From: Amphiura filiformis | Taxonomy: Eukaryota > Echinodermata > Ophiuroidea > Amphilepidida > Amphiuridae | Length of the DNA stretch: 64,000 nt | Direction of reading: 5' to 3' | NCBI RefSeq assembly: GCF_039555335.1 | Contig: NC_092642.1 | Location: 60,615,776-60,679,775 of the forward strand | In this document: positions 41,901 to 52,227 of the stretch, piece by piece | Layout of the letters: each line of letters starts with the position of its first letter | Numbering within the stretch: position 1 is the stretch's first letter | Program-made: the position numbers and the translations under genes | The notes under the pieces: generated by a model | The model's database searches: none | Told to the model about the DNA's origin: nothing | What the model saw: only the letters and a program-made list of their open reading frames with translations

Positions 41901-44297
41901 ACGCACTAACGCCAACGCACTGCCAGTTAGTTACGGTACGCGCTACCACTGAGTTTCGACAATAAAAAAGCCCGGGAAAAAAACACCCGGTTTTAACCAT
42001 ATTTCTTGACCGTTTTCAACCAAATGCATTTCCCATATTATATTCCTCAATCTCCCGTATGAATTTGGCTGTACCGTTTTCAACCAAATGCATTTCCCGT
42101 ATTATATTCCTCAATCTCCCGTATGAATTTGGCTGTAAAACTAAACGACGTTTCATAGGCCTAGAATAAATAATGAAATTGTCCACCTCGGGTCTCCTGA
42201 TTCTCGCGTCGTAGCCTTAATCTCTTGGCTGCCAACCTCGATGCAGTGGCGGAAAATAGGGCCCGTAGCTCTGCGTAGGGCGAAAAGCTCGTAAGATCAT
42301 TAATAAATTATGCGTTGTTGCGCATCTAGATAGCCTGAATCATTTCTTAGCCACCTCGCAGTTGGCAGAAAACGGGGCAATGTTGCTCTGCGTATGGTTT
42401 TTGAATGTAAATATTTATACTACGCGATTCACACTGTCCTTATTACCCAGAATGCCACTGCATGCGATTTTGCATAGCAACACAGCAGTTTTTTATGTTA
42501 TTCTCTTAGTTACCATCAATTTGTGCAAAAACAAATGTCCGATGAAATAATGGCAATATGTACCCGATCAATAAACCACTAAATCAGAGTCGAAAGTCAA
42601 GGCAATTCGGAGAACACTCGCGCACAAAATGGGCAATCTTCCTTTTATTTATATAGGGCCTAGATAAGATGTTGAAATGCGCGCGAAAATTTTTGACTTC
42701 ACCGCACCGCTTGGAGGGCTCAGAATAGATCTTGGGGTGGGGGGCTGAATTGGTCGATTCGACGCCCATCGCACGTGCCCTCCTTTGCCCCAAGCTACAC
42801 CACTGCTGATATCACTGTGGATGAAGTATAACTACCACTGATGCCACAGTGGATGAAGTAGAACTAACCTTGATAGCACTGTGCATGAAGTAAAACTACT
42901 TCTGATAGCAATATTGATGAAGTAGAACTACCCCAGATATTACTGTGGATGAAGTAGAACTCCCCGTGATAGCACTGTGGATGAAGTAGACCTACCCCTG
43001 ATAGCACTATGCAATGGATGCAGTAGAACTATACCCTTGATAGCACTGTGGATGAAGTAGAGCTACCTCTGATAGCACCGTGGATGAAGTAGAACTACCT
43101 CTGATAGCACTGTGGATGAAGTAGAACTACCTCTGATAGCACTGTGGATGAAGTAGAACTACTTCTGATAGCACTGTGGATGAAGTATAGAACTACCTCT
43201 GGCAGCACTGTGGATGAAGTAGAACTACCTCTGGTAGCACTGTGGATGAAGTAGAACTACCCCTGATAGTACTGTGGATGAAGAAGGATTTCCTCTGATA
43301 GCACTGTGGATGCAGTAGATCTACCAATGATTATTTTTTGACATTTTTCTGTTTGAACATTGAATCAGCGAGTCATATCCTAAGATCGAGTATTCACCAT
43401 GTTCACCATTTTGGCCTTCTGAACTGATTCTCAACTGATTCTTTGATGACTTTTGATAACAAAGCATAATAGTAGTCGTATTAATGATATATCTTCGTAT
43501 TTGTGTTTCATATAATGCAGGTGCAAGCAGTGTCAACTCAGATTTCCGCCGACCAACAGTACAAAGGCATCGTTGACTGCTTCTCCAGAGTCGTCAAGGA
43601 ACAAGGTGTCGGCTCCCTCTGGAGAGGTAACCTGGCCAATGTCATCCGTTACTTTCCAACACAGGCGCTCAACTTCGCCTTCAAAGACAAATACAAGCAG
43701 TTGTTCCTGAAAGGCGTCGACCAGAAGAGACAATTCTGGCGCTACTTTGCCGGTAATCTGGCTTCTGGTGGTGCGGCTGGTGCCACTTCGCTCTGCTTCG
43801 TGTATCCGTTAGATTTTGCCAGAACCCGACTCGCCGCCGATGTCGGCAAGGGAACAAGTCGGCAATATAGCGGGTTGGTAGATTGTCTGAAGAAAAATAT
43901 GAAGTCTGATGGAATACTAGGATTGTACCGTGGTTTCGGCGTATCCGTCCAGGGCATCATCGTGTACAGAGCCGCGTACTTCGGCACCTACGACACGGCG
44001 AAAGGCATGCTCCCTGGTGGGAAGAAGAACCTACTCGTCAGCTTCGTCATCGCTCAGATAGTAACCAACGTTTCCGGAATCGTCTCATATCCATTCGATA
44101 CTGTCAGACGACGCATGATGATGCAGGCAGGACGTAAGGATGTTGTCTACAAGAGCACAATTGATTGCTGGAGGAAGATTGCTCAGCAAGAAGGTGGTAA
44201 GGCGTTCTTCAAGGGTGCCTTCTCAAACATCCTCCGTGGTACTGGTGGCGCCATGGTGCTGGTCCTGTACGACGAGATCAAGCATTTCCTGGGATAA
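38952..44297 (+). CDS. ADP/ATP translocase (mitochondrial carrier SLC25A4/5/6 family), two exons
   Basis: This carrier exchanges cytosolic ADP for matrix ATP across the inner mitochondrial membrane. Exon 1 is 38952-39083 (44 codons) and exon 2 is 43521-44297 (259 codons with stop), joined in phase 0, giving 302 residues, the usual length. It has the three tandem carrier repeats: the first signature [11 protein letters not shown] at the exon 1 end, then [20 protein letters not shown], the second [15 protein letters not shown], and the third [13 protein letters not shown]. The RRRMMM hexapeptide is specific to ADP/ATP carriers. Exon 2 is G+C-richer than its surroundings and intact. The ATG follows a CATC context. 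The single 4.4 kb intron is loaded with repeats (TTAA element, three-copy repeat, minisatellite). Which vertebrate paralogue is closest cannot be said. Confidence 0.97.
39930..40589. mobile_element. TTAA element C, copy 2 (palindromic), ADP/ATP carrier intron
   Basis: Ends GGGCTGGGGTATGAACG and the complement of GGGATCTAAAATGAGCG, flanked by TTAA (39926-39929, 40590-40593). Size 660 bp, inverted relative to copies at 7444 and 49582. The body folds into a hairpin of about 300-bp arms centred near 40240 at ACACCAAAAAAAAATTAGG. Non-coding. Confidence 0.88.
40802..42654. repeat. Three-copy interspersed repeat cluster in the ADP/ATP carrier intron
   Basis: A block of about 105 bp from GGCAATATGTACC(C/T)GATC to CTTCCTTTTATTTATATA occurs at 40802-40905, 41551-41654 and 42552-42654. 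The first copy is followed by a hairpin CCCGCGCTTCGCGCGGGT (40917-40934). Between copies are direct repeats: a T-rich block at about 41484-41550 repeated at about 41655-41722, and a 63-bp tandem duplication at about 42011-42137 (CGTTTTCAACCAAATGCATT in each). It looks like tandem copies or nested insertion of one element of unknown family. Confidence 0.7.
42805..43330. repeat. Minisatellite, about 32-bp unit, 16 or so copies
   Basis: The unit is close to GATAGCACTGTGGATGAAGT followed by AGAACTACCTCT. Units are 30-35 bp and diverge toward the left edge. The array lies about 190 bp before exon 2 of the ADP/ATP carrier gene. It has no long open frame in phase with the gene. Confidence 0.92.
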
Positions 44298-44335
44298 GGG
44301 ATCAATTAATGTACCCCAAAGCCATTTTCTGACTA

Positions 44336-44341
44336 AATAAA
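44336..44341 (+). promoter_or_regulatory. ADP/ATP carrier polyadenylation signal
   Basis: A canonical AATAAA lies 39 bases after the stop codon. A second AATAAA is at 44510-44515; that one gives a more usual 3' UTR length. Either may be used. Confidence 0.5.
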
Positions 44342-44597
44342 AGACAATTGAAAAGTACAAAATTACATTTTAAAAAAAATGGCATCTTTAGCACAGCAAC
44401 AAATTGCAATAATCGTTGGAACTTTTTATCCTGTGTACAATATTTTTGTATTTAAAACAATGACGTTGCTTGTGTGATATAGTGCAATAATGTGACTGAT
44501 TGAAGTTGTAATAAATTAGAGAAGCCATAATTTTGATTATCATTGTTGTTGTTGTTGTTGTTGTTGTTGTGTTGTTTTCCTCCTCTTCAAAACAAGT

Positions 44598-44790
44598 GTG
44601 GACTGCACGCAGACGACAAGTTACAAGTTTTCTTTAAAAATTCAAAAATTTCAAAATTGTATATTTTCGTGACCATATTTGGAATCAACATGAAAAATGC
44701 ATTAAAATGAGTACAAACAAGCCCAATATCATTGGTTCTTCAGATAGCTCTTGATTTTTTTGAGGAAATTTCTCAAACTTGGACCTTTTA
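44598..44790. repeat. Dispersed repeat, intact copy of the LINE target
   Basis: From GCAGACGACAAGTTACAAG to TTCTCAAACTTGGACC. The same sequence occurs in two parts at about 50660-50700 and 52222-52385, on either side of the LINE at 50701-52221. This copy therefore represents the sequence before that LINE inserted. Confidence 0.8.
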
Positions 44791-45202
44791 TGTAGAAGCA
44801 TCATGGTCAGTCTCCAGTAATTCACGTATTAACTCAGCTAAACGCACAAAACAAGAATCACTTTTAAACCAGGATTTATTGGTGACCCATTAAAATCAAG
44901 CAAAGGACAACTGACTAATTTAGTTTGGAGTTGATTTCACTCGAAGTCTAACTTTCTTTGTTGTTCAAATTAAATACCCGATGTTCTTAGTATGATATTA
45001 TTTACCGGGATTATTTACAAGTTCTTATTATATAGAAACATCGGAAAAATGGACTTTTTGCGACATTGTCGTCATTGTGAGTTCAAATCACAATTTATCC
45101 ACGGTTACAAGCATTGAGCGGTCTAGAGACGGATCCTCAGGTGACTGGGTAACAAACAATACAACCACAATGTGACGATACCTTGAAACAAGCTTGCCGT
45201 TT

Positions 45203-45270
45203 ATACCGTAAACGTTCGTAAACAAAGGCAAAGGAGCCCATGTGGGCCATTAGGCGAACGTTTACGGTAT
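45203..45270. repeat. Short hairpin ATACCGTAAACGTTCG
   Basis: The arms ATACCGTAAACGTTCG and CGAACGTTTACGGTAT are perfect complements (16 bp), separated by about 36 bp that contain CCCATGTGGG. Probably a very small palindromic element. No duplication is visible. Confidence 0.7.
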
Positions 45271-45667
45271 GCGGTCTTCTTTTTAATAGTACAATGGATT
45301 TCAGCTTTTTTTTTAATTTGACACCCGTTCGTACGCAGATATTGGTAAAATAGTACAATTTTGTTGGCGGTATATGGCAAACATTTTTGCAAAGAATACT
45401 ATGTTAGAATGTTTGTAGAAAGTTTTCAAAAATGTTTTTTGAATGTTATTTTAACATTTTAATCCGACTTTTAAACATTTTGTGTAAAACGTTTTGCTTT
45501 GCTGGGTTGATTTGATCAATTAAGACAAAGTATGAACTTTGATTAACAATTTAAAAAATTTAATAAAAAAGTAAAAGAAAATAAGTTTCACATCCCCCTT
45601 TTTAATACTCAAAATATAATAATATTGTTTTGCAGGCTTATGTAGGCTACACAATCACGCATCATCT

Positions 45668-48600
45668 TCAACAATCGCACTGTGCTTGGCGCTTTTCTCG
45701 ATGCCGACAATTAGGCTCGAATTGTAGCGTCTTTACGCCAGCAGAAATATCTTTGAAATCTCTTGCTATTCGCACGGTCTTATCAAATTCTTGTGTTGAA
45801 TTATGAAGTCCATTATAAAATCCACGCATATTTTTGTACACAAGCAAAGAAAGAACGGAGCTGTCAAAACGATGAGGATGATTGCTCCCATTCGGTGGTT
45901 TCCAACCTCTATGCGCCCCTTCCGGACTGATGCATTGTGGTCTTAAAGCGCAATCTACCATGGGTGTAATGATATTTTCATGAAGAAAACTGTTATTGAC
46001 GTACAATACTCGGCCTGCCGATATCCACGGCGTGTATCCAATATCATTTTTATACCTGTCTCGTTTTACTTTCAGTTCTAGAAAAGTCTTCGGATGCGTC
46101 ATATAGTACTGGGCTTCTTTTAGGCGTGGATTGAACGAATGAATATGTTGCATGAAGCCGTGGTTTTCTTTCAGGAACTGGAAGAGAAAAGATAGTGATC
46201 TTCGAAATCGGACGGAGGAGTCTCCGTAGAATATTGATCCAAACTCCGTTAATGTTTCCTGAAATTGAGAAGAAGAAAAAAGTGACTCGAGAAGAAATGG
46301 CAATTGTGAAATTGTAATGGGGGGGCATCAAACTTTAGTGGGTATGTTCCCCGGAATTCGGAGATGGGTTTTTGGCATGGTGCACCAGTAACAAGGAGAT
46401 CTTTCGGAGCTGCGAACGGTAAAAATCAAGGGTCTTTCTTGGCTTTCTTGTTGAAATTCGCCTTCAAAACAGAAATGGGAGAAATTAGCTAATTTGAGGG
46501 TCTTTTCATGCTTTTGGAGCTGTTGTTGATCCAAGAATATGAGTCTTCCGGAGGAGCCCCGTATGATCATTTGTAAAAGTGTCCCCACGGGGTGTTGCTG
46601 CACGGTATAATTCCCCCGAATCCGCTTTAGTATTTTCAACCAACGATGTCAGTTCGTGGTCTATAAGGCTCGTCATTATTATATGTCTCCTATATGCCTC
46701 CGTAATTACCTACCTTTATAATCAGCGGCTTCCAAGCGTACGTGTGAAGATTCTTTACGTGACGTGGGTACTTTTTAAAATCAAATTGGCGGAGATCGAC
46801 ATTACACATTGTCTTCATCTGTGAAAACATATCGATGAAAAACAATATTATTTGCAGATTAATTTCATCTACGGATTACAATAAAGTCGGACATCCTAAG
46901 CCTAATAGAAGCCTAATTCCAATCAAAGTTTGGGCCAATAAAATAATATTTAAAAACAAATCGGCACTGTTGCCCATACATCCAGCAATACCGTAAATAA
47001 TCGTTAATAAGCATATATGGAGTTGCTCAGACAAAAAAAAAATAGGGTAGTTTATTGAACCTTTATCTTTGGCAAAAAAATGAGGAAAACAGCAGTATAT
47101 TGCTATTATAGTTGAAGCACCCTGCAAATACGTGTACATGTAGCTGACTTAGAGAAATTACAGATTCATGTAAAATAGGCCTATTTTATTTTGTAGGCCT
47201 ATTTAATACGTGATTTTCGGCTTATCCATTAGCAGGCTATGTTAGCAAATCTATATGACACTAACATAGATGCCAACATCTGTATTTTGATGATTTTTAC
47301 TATCATCCGGATGCGCATATAACTGAATAGGCCTTTAAAAAAACTATAATGAAAAAGTTTTACAAACTACCGTAAAATTCGTTCTTGTCTGAGCAACTCG
47401 CTAATAGGCACATATGCTTATTAACGAAATTTGACGGTATAAATAAAGGATTGAACGTAAACATGCTATTATATATCGCTCACCTTGGCAGCTTGTTCAG
47501 GAGTAAGTCCTAAATCGTAGGCAACAATCTTTGTTTGCGGCATTCGTCTCTGTGATGACGCAATCATTCCTTTTATTTCGTCAAAATGATTACTAGAAAC
47601 TGCAGTAACTACTGCTGTTCTACTAAATAAATAATCAACATCTGGCATATGTTTGTCGATATCTATTAATGCATAGCGAGAGGTAGTATTAGAAATTGAT
47701 TGCTGATTGTAGTTCATCAAGATATCGATAGTAACGTTAGTTCGTTCGTAAGATTCGTCGTAATTTTGAATGTCATCATCGGAATTCCAATTGGATTGAT
47801 CTGCGTCTTCAGCTTTTACGTACCGATGGAATTTTCCAGTTTCTGAAACAGAACGTTTAAAACGAAACTATAGTAGGGGAGAGCGGGGAGTGTTCGCCCT
47901 AGGGGCAGGTTCGCCCACCCCTTGTTTCTCAGCACTACGGCTATCGGGGGATTTGGTGATGGCAAAATTAGGTGACATAGGTCATTATAAACTTCTCATA
48001 TTAGCTACGCGACAAATAGGGACGTGTTCATCGAACTGCAGCCAAAACAAAAAAAATTACACCAAAACGTAATTTTTTGTTGCATTAATAATGTTATATT
48101 ATCATTGATACATAAAAACAGGTGGTTTTAATGTAAATCTGTGTTGGGAACATATGGGATTTCTCAAAGATTTAATGCAGTTATAAACTCCTTATTCGAT
48201 TTGTATTTTGCATACCCTGAAGAAAATACAAAAATGTGCACAAGGGGCACGTTCGCCCTTTTGAGGATGGGGCATGTTCGCCCTATATCTTCCCCGGGCG
48301 GACTTACCCCAAACTGGAGGGCGGACCTGCCCCATCAGCGTATTATGCAAAATATTGATAATTATACCGTTAAACAAGGTAAAACTACTGAAAAGCATGT
48401 TTTTTAAAGTTATGTGATATCAGTATTACTCATACCACCGTTTAGGTCCTAATCCGTAATCTCCCCGAAGTTGTAAACATGATACGTTTAAGCTCACTTT
48501 GGACCCCTACATTTTACAATGACCCAACCCCTGCAACAAATTTAGTGACTCCCCAGAAGAGAATAAATGCCCTGTATACTCTTGCTAAATGTTTGCATTG

Positions 48601-50507
48601 AATATGTTATTGTTATGCAATGTTTAAATCTTTTTTGTGATTAGTGTGAACTTACCCAACCATGTGGGCGAACCTGCCCCAATATGGGGCAAGTTCGCCA
48701 CTTTGCAAAACTTTTTGTTTGCTCTATCCTGTTGCTATTGTAAGGCCTATAGTTCTGGGATTGTGGCCGTATATAGCTAAGACATAGGGCTTTCACATGG
48801 GCTAATCAGGTCATCCCTAACCTTAAAATTGACATCGCTAGGCTGGTCAGAAAAAAATAGGGCGAACACTCCCCGCTCTCCCCTAGGCCTATTGTACAGA
48901 TCATATCCGTATTTGCAATTTAAAGATGGGTAACCTGATTGACAATCTCATCCCCCACTTTACCTCATCAAAATGCTCATTTTGGTATCAGATGAAAGCT
49001 CATATTTTTCTCATAAACATATTGAAATTTGGCGTTCCAAATCGGTATATTTCCGAAGAAATCATCAAAAAACTGCAGAATTAGTCTCAAATAATGGTAT
49101 ACTACATTTGAGACTAATTCGGCAGTTTTTTGATGATATCTTCGGAAATACACTGAGTTGGAACTTCTAATTTCAATATGTTTATGAGAAAAATAGGGCC
49201 TTTCACTTGAAATCAATATAATACATGATCATGATGATTATCATTAATAAAAACACTGTAGATTACCAATATCACGCTGTATAAATGTCGGTAATTCCAT
49301 TAGGAATTAGTCACACTTACAAAAAACATTTAAACGTGTTCTTTTTGCATGAGTGCTTGAAAGGGATGACATTTTATGTTATACGTAAAGAATTTGATTT
49401 TCCAAATATATCAGGTCACCTTCCTTTAACATGCCCTGTTTTCTTGGGTTGATCCTAACGTTGGCCGGGCCAGCGAAACACCAGTGGCTAGTCGTCGATG
49501 GCGTGCTTGGCATCCCATGGGTCTGAGGTTCGATTCCCGAGAGAAACAAACAACGTCTATGTTCATTTTTTGTTCATTTAAGGGATCTAAAATGAGCGTT
49601 TTTAGCGTTTCGACAGTATTTTTTGTGGGACATGAGAGCACCTCAGACCTATCGAATTGCATTCTGAATACGAAGCATGTCTTTCTGCTGTCAAATAATT
49701 TTCATTTTTTTTAAATCACAATATAATACAAATTTTATAACAAATTATAAAAATTGATATTTTTCAAATTTTGATATATAACAGTCCTCGAAGTAAATTA
49801 TATAAATCTAATGATATATTCTTAAAGTGTATGTAGCAGGGAGGAAAAAGCCGACGGTCAATTGAAAATTTTGACCTTTCATATTGAAGATATGGATTTT
49901 TTTCCCCAAAAAGACCTAATTTTTTGGGTGTTTTGGGAAAAAAAATCCATATCTTCAATACGAAAGGTCAAAATTTTCAATTGATCGTCGGCTTTTCATC
50001 CCACCTACATACACTTTAAGTATAAATCATCAGATTTATAAAGTTTACTTCAAGTAATGTTAAATATCAAAAATATCAATTTTTAATGATTTGCCATAAA
50101 ATGTGTATCAAATTGCGAATTTCAAAAATCAAAATTATTTGATATCAGAATGACATTCTTCGTATTCAGAATGCAATTCGATATGTCTGATGTGCTCTAA
50201 TGTCCCAAAATAAATACTGTCCAAACGTTCATACCCCAGCCCTTAAAAGCTTTTAAAACTTCCGTCTTTCCTTCCCCAGCACAAAAGCCCTGCCTGCGTT
50301 AGCTTTGGAATACAAAGGCTGTGTGGATTCACCCAGGTACAACAATGTTTCTATGATACATTGCATGCAACATGTTTTTCACTTTTGACTATTAATATTT
50401 ACAAAGAATTAAAACTCACCTTTTGTTGAATTCCACACAAATATCGCAGATAAAACAAGCAACGCTACAATGAAAATTTTCTTGAGAAGAGTCTTCAATC
50501 TCGCCAT
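45668..50507 (-). CDS. DUF1647-family putative glycosyltransferase, four exons
   Basis: Exons: 50507-50420, 47842-47484, 46818-46714, 46258-45668, with GT-AG borders and agreeing phases; 380 residues. The N-terminus MARLKTLLKKIFIVALLVLS is a signal anchor with lysines on the cytosolic side, giving a type II Golgi/ER membrane protein. A short stem follows. The lumenal part begins VTAVSSNHFDEIKGMIASSQ and KIVAYDLGLTPEQAAKV, continues CNVDLRQFDFKKYPRHV and YAWKPLIIKETLTEFGSIFY, and has GDSSVRFRRS. These are the characteristic blocks of the DUF1647 family found in nematodes and other invertebrates and thought to be glycosyltransferases. Substrate is unknown. The C-terminus ends in a basic, cysteine-bearing tail (CRHREKRQAQCDC). 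Intron 1 contains a TA-flanked transposon and a TTAA element; the transposon edge is only about 32 bp from the exon 2 acceptor. Confidence 0.85.
47160..47336. mobile_element. Truncated copy of TTAA element D
   Basis: Similar to 8519-8681 of element D, sharing CAGATTCATGTAAA, TTAGCAGGCTATGTTAGCA, TTTTGATGATTTTTAC and the end GGCCTTTAA. The left half of the element is absent. It lies in intron 2 of the glycosyltransferase gene. Confidence 0.7.
47876..48883. mobile_element. TA-flanked element with repeated GTTCGCCC words
   Basis: Inverted ends of about 25 bp starting GGGGAGAGCGGGGAGTGTTC, with TA at both edges (47874-47875, 48884-48885). Size 1008 bp. The interior holds several copies of GGGGCA(N)GTTCGCCC or its complement (about 47900, 48245, 48270, 48310, 48665, 48690). 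No transposase is recognised. The TA flank suggests a Tc1/mariner-type mobiliser. It lies in intron 1 of the glycosyltransferase gene, right beside exon 2. Confidence 0.8.
48980..49215. repeat. Large inverted repeat
   Basis: Arms of about 110 bp pair with few mismatches: for example TCTCATAAACATATTGAAAT against ATTTCAATATGTTTATGAGA, and TTAGTCTCAAAT against ATTTGAGACTAA near the centre at about 49095. It is probably a palindromic MITE in intron 1 of the glycosyltransferase gene. Flanking duplications were not identified. Confidence 0.75.
49471..49577 (+). repeat. tRNA-like (SINE head) sequence with A and B boxes
   Basis: An A-box-like TGGCTAGTCG (49485-49494) and a perfect B box GGTTCGATTCC (49527-49537) are 42 bases apart, as in tRNA genes. 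The cloverleaf stems pair poorly, so it is not a working tRNA gene; it is better read as the head of a tRNA-derived SINE or a tRNA relic. TTAA element C copy 3 starts immediately after it at 49578. Confidence 0.5.
49582..50242. mobile_element. TTAA element C, copy 3 (palindromic)
   Basis: Ends GGGATCTAAAATGAGCG and the complement of GGGCTGGGGTATGAACG, flanked by TTAA (49578-49581, 50243-50246). Size 661 bp, the same orientation as copy 1. It folds into a hairpin centred near 49925. It lies in intron 1 of the glycosyltransferase gene. The three copies have near-identical ends, indicating recent activity. Confidence 0.88.
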
Positions 50508-50694
50508 CTAAACTATACGTGTTTTCTTTCCTCATGTACAGTTCATTGTTCAAATAAGCTGAAACAAAGTAAACCGAATTGAGTGGATATCAACCGAGAG
50601 ATGATTACACGACTGACAAGTAAATTATATGCTTGGCCTAGTGATCACGCAGGTGTCAACTGCAGACGACAAGTTTCAAATTTTCTTTAAAAAT
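50508..50694. other. Upstream region of the glycosyltransferase gene
   Basis: The sequence between the start codon of the minus-strand glycosyltransferase gene and the LINE. It should contain that gene's promoter and 5' UTR, but no clear core motif stands out. Confidence 0.3.
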
Positions 50695-50700
50695 TAACAA

Positions 50701-52221
50701 GATTCCTCCTTTGTCTGTACCTTTGATGTTTTTTTCAAAGGTACAGACAAAGGAGGAACTGTAGGAACCCTAGTTGTGACGGACTTCTCCAAGGCATTTG
50801 ATTGCATCGACCATACTTTAGCTATACAGAGACTCTACGAGCTTGGTGTCAGAAGCGAGTTACTGCCGTGGATTATAAACTTCCTCACAGCTCGTCGTCA
50901 ACGGGTGCAGTACCACTCTGCCCTGTCAGAATGGGAAACTCTCTCATGTGGTGTCCCACAAGGCACTAAGCTGGGCCCCATCACATTTCTTGGTGTAATC
51001 AACAATGCTTCTGAGGAGTCTCTGACTAAAAGCTTTAAGTATGTCGATGATCTCACCCTTGGAGAGGTTCGTCCTGCTAAACAAGTCAGCCAGATTGGAC
51101 CTGATGTTCAGGACTTGGATGCTTGGGCAAAAGACAATCATCTCAAGCTCAATCCGAGTAAGTGCATGGTGATGCAGGTTTGTTTCATGAGGGAACCTCC
51201 CGCCCCTCCTAGTCTTCGCATTGCTGGGATTGAGCTTGAGGTGGTGTCTGAGACTAAGCTCCTGGGCCTGACTGTCCAGTCTAATCTTGGCTGGCAGTCT
51301 CAGGTTAACAATATGGTATCAAAAAGCAGCCGAAGGTTGTACATGCTCTCACGTCTCAAACGCTTTGGTGTTCCAACTGGTGACCTAGTCTCTGTTTATA
51401 TTGGTTATGTTCGCCCAACATGCGAATATGCAGCCCCTGTCTGGCATGGTAGTATTACCAACGACCAGGCATATCAATTAGAGCGCATCCAAAAGAGGGC
51501 TTGCCGCATTATCCTTGGTGCTAATTACTCATCCTACACAGATTCCCTTGACCAGTTGGAACTCCAAACTTTGAATGATAGAAGACTACATCTCTGTACA
51601 CAATTTGCTCAAAAATGTGTTGAATCTGATAGGTACTCAGAATGGTTTCCACACAATATGAGGACCCACAATATGACCCCTTAGACAGTGCAATAAGTAT
51701 CATGTCCCCAGAACCAAAACAAAAAAGATATGGGAACAGCTCAATACCCTATCTCACTCATCTACTTAATTAGTGCATCTCATCATGTTCATATTCAGCT
51801 GGTGTGTTTAAATGTGATTTTATGACAGTATTTTTATCTTGATGTATTGAATTTGTCCCTTATAATTTGGCTGGTCCAAATATTTATGTGCAATATTTTG
51901 TTATGTTATTTATTAATTACTGTTTATTTAAAAATTAAATTCTTTAGTGCATCTGGTGTGTGGGTGTGTGTGAGGGCATCTGGTGTGTGGGTGTGTGTAT
52001 GTAAGGTGTGTGTGGAGAATGTGGGAGTGTGTGAGCTGTGTGACTGAGATTTTGCCTCAACAAGTGCAATTAATTTCTTTGAGTAATTTTATGGTGTTTT
52101 CATGTAATTTTATATGTTTTTTATGTCTTTTAATGTAAACATTGCAAATGTAATATTTCATGTAATTTGGCCTACGGGCCACGAATTTGAAATAAATTTA
52201 ATCTGAATCTGAATCTGAATC
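50701..52221 (+). mobile_element. 5'-truncated LINE (CR1/L2-like) with open reverse transcriptase tail
   Basis: A 1521-bp insertion flanked by TAACAA (50695-50700, 52222-52227). The coding part runs open from about 50738 to the stop at 51682-51684. It carries reverse transcriptase motifs DFSKAFDCIDH (block A), CGVPQGTKLGP (block B), FKYVDDLTL (block C, normally YADD) and HLKLNPSKCMVM (block D), then the thumb/tail LERIQKRACRIILG. Endonuclease and the first reverse transcriptase blocks are missing through 5' truncation. The 3' end is a short GAATCT tandem tail (about 52197-52221). The first 57 bases form a 23-bp foldback. An uninterrupted copy of the target repeat is at 44598-44790. CR1/Crack-type clade is my best guess. 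Confidence 0.88.
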
Positions 52222-52227
52222 TAACAA

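Larger units (their letters stand above)
44516..45667. other. Intergenic region between convergent genes
   Basis: It holds a GTT microsatellite (about 44543-44575), a dispersed repeat (44598-44790), a short hairpin (45203-45270) and AAACATTTT/AAAACGTTTT-type repeat sequence (45390-45500) like that at 54890-55060. The left gene ends at 44297 (plus) and the right gene ends at 45668 (minus). No other gene is seen. Confidence 0.5.

Noticed and set aside
43533-43987. Minus-strand readings opposite the ADP/ATP carrier exon
   Set aside because: Antisense shadows of a well-supported coding exon.
49471-49577. Functional tRNA gene
   Set aside because: A and B boxes are present but T-arm and acceptor stems do not pair, so it is reported only as a tRNA-like repeat.
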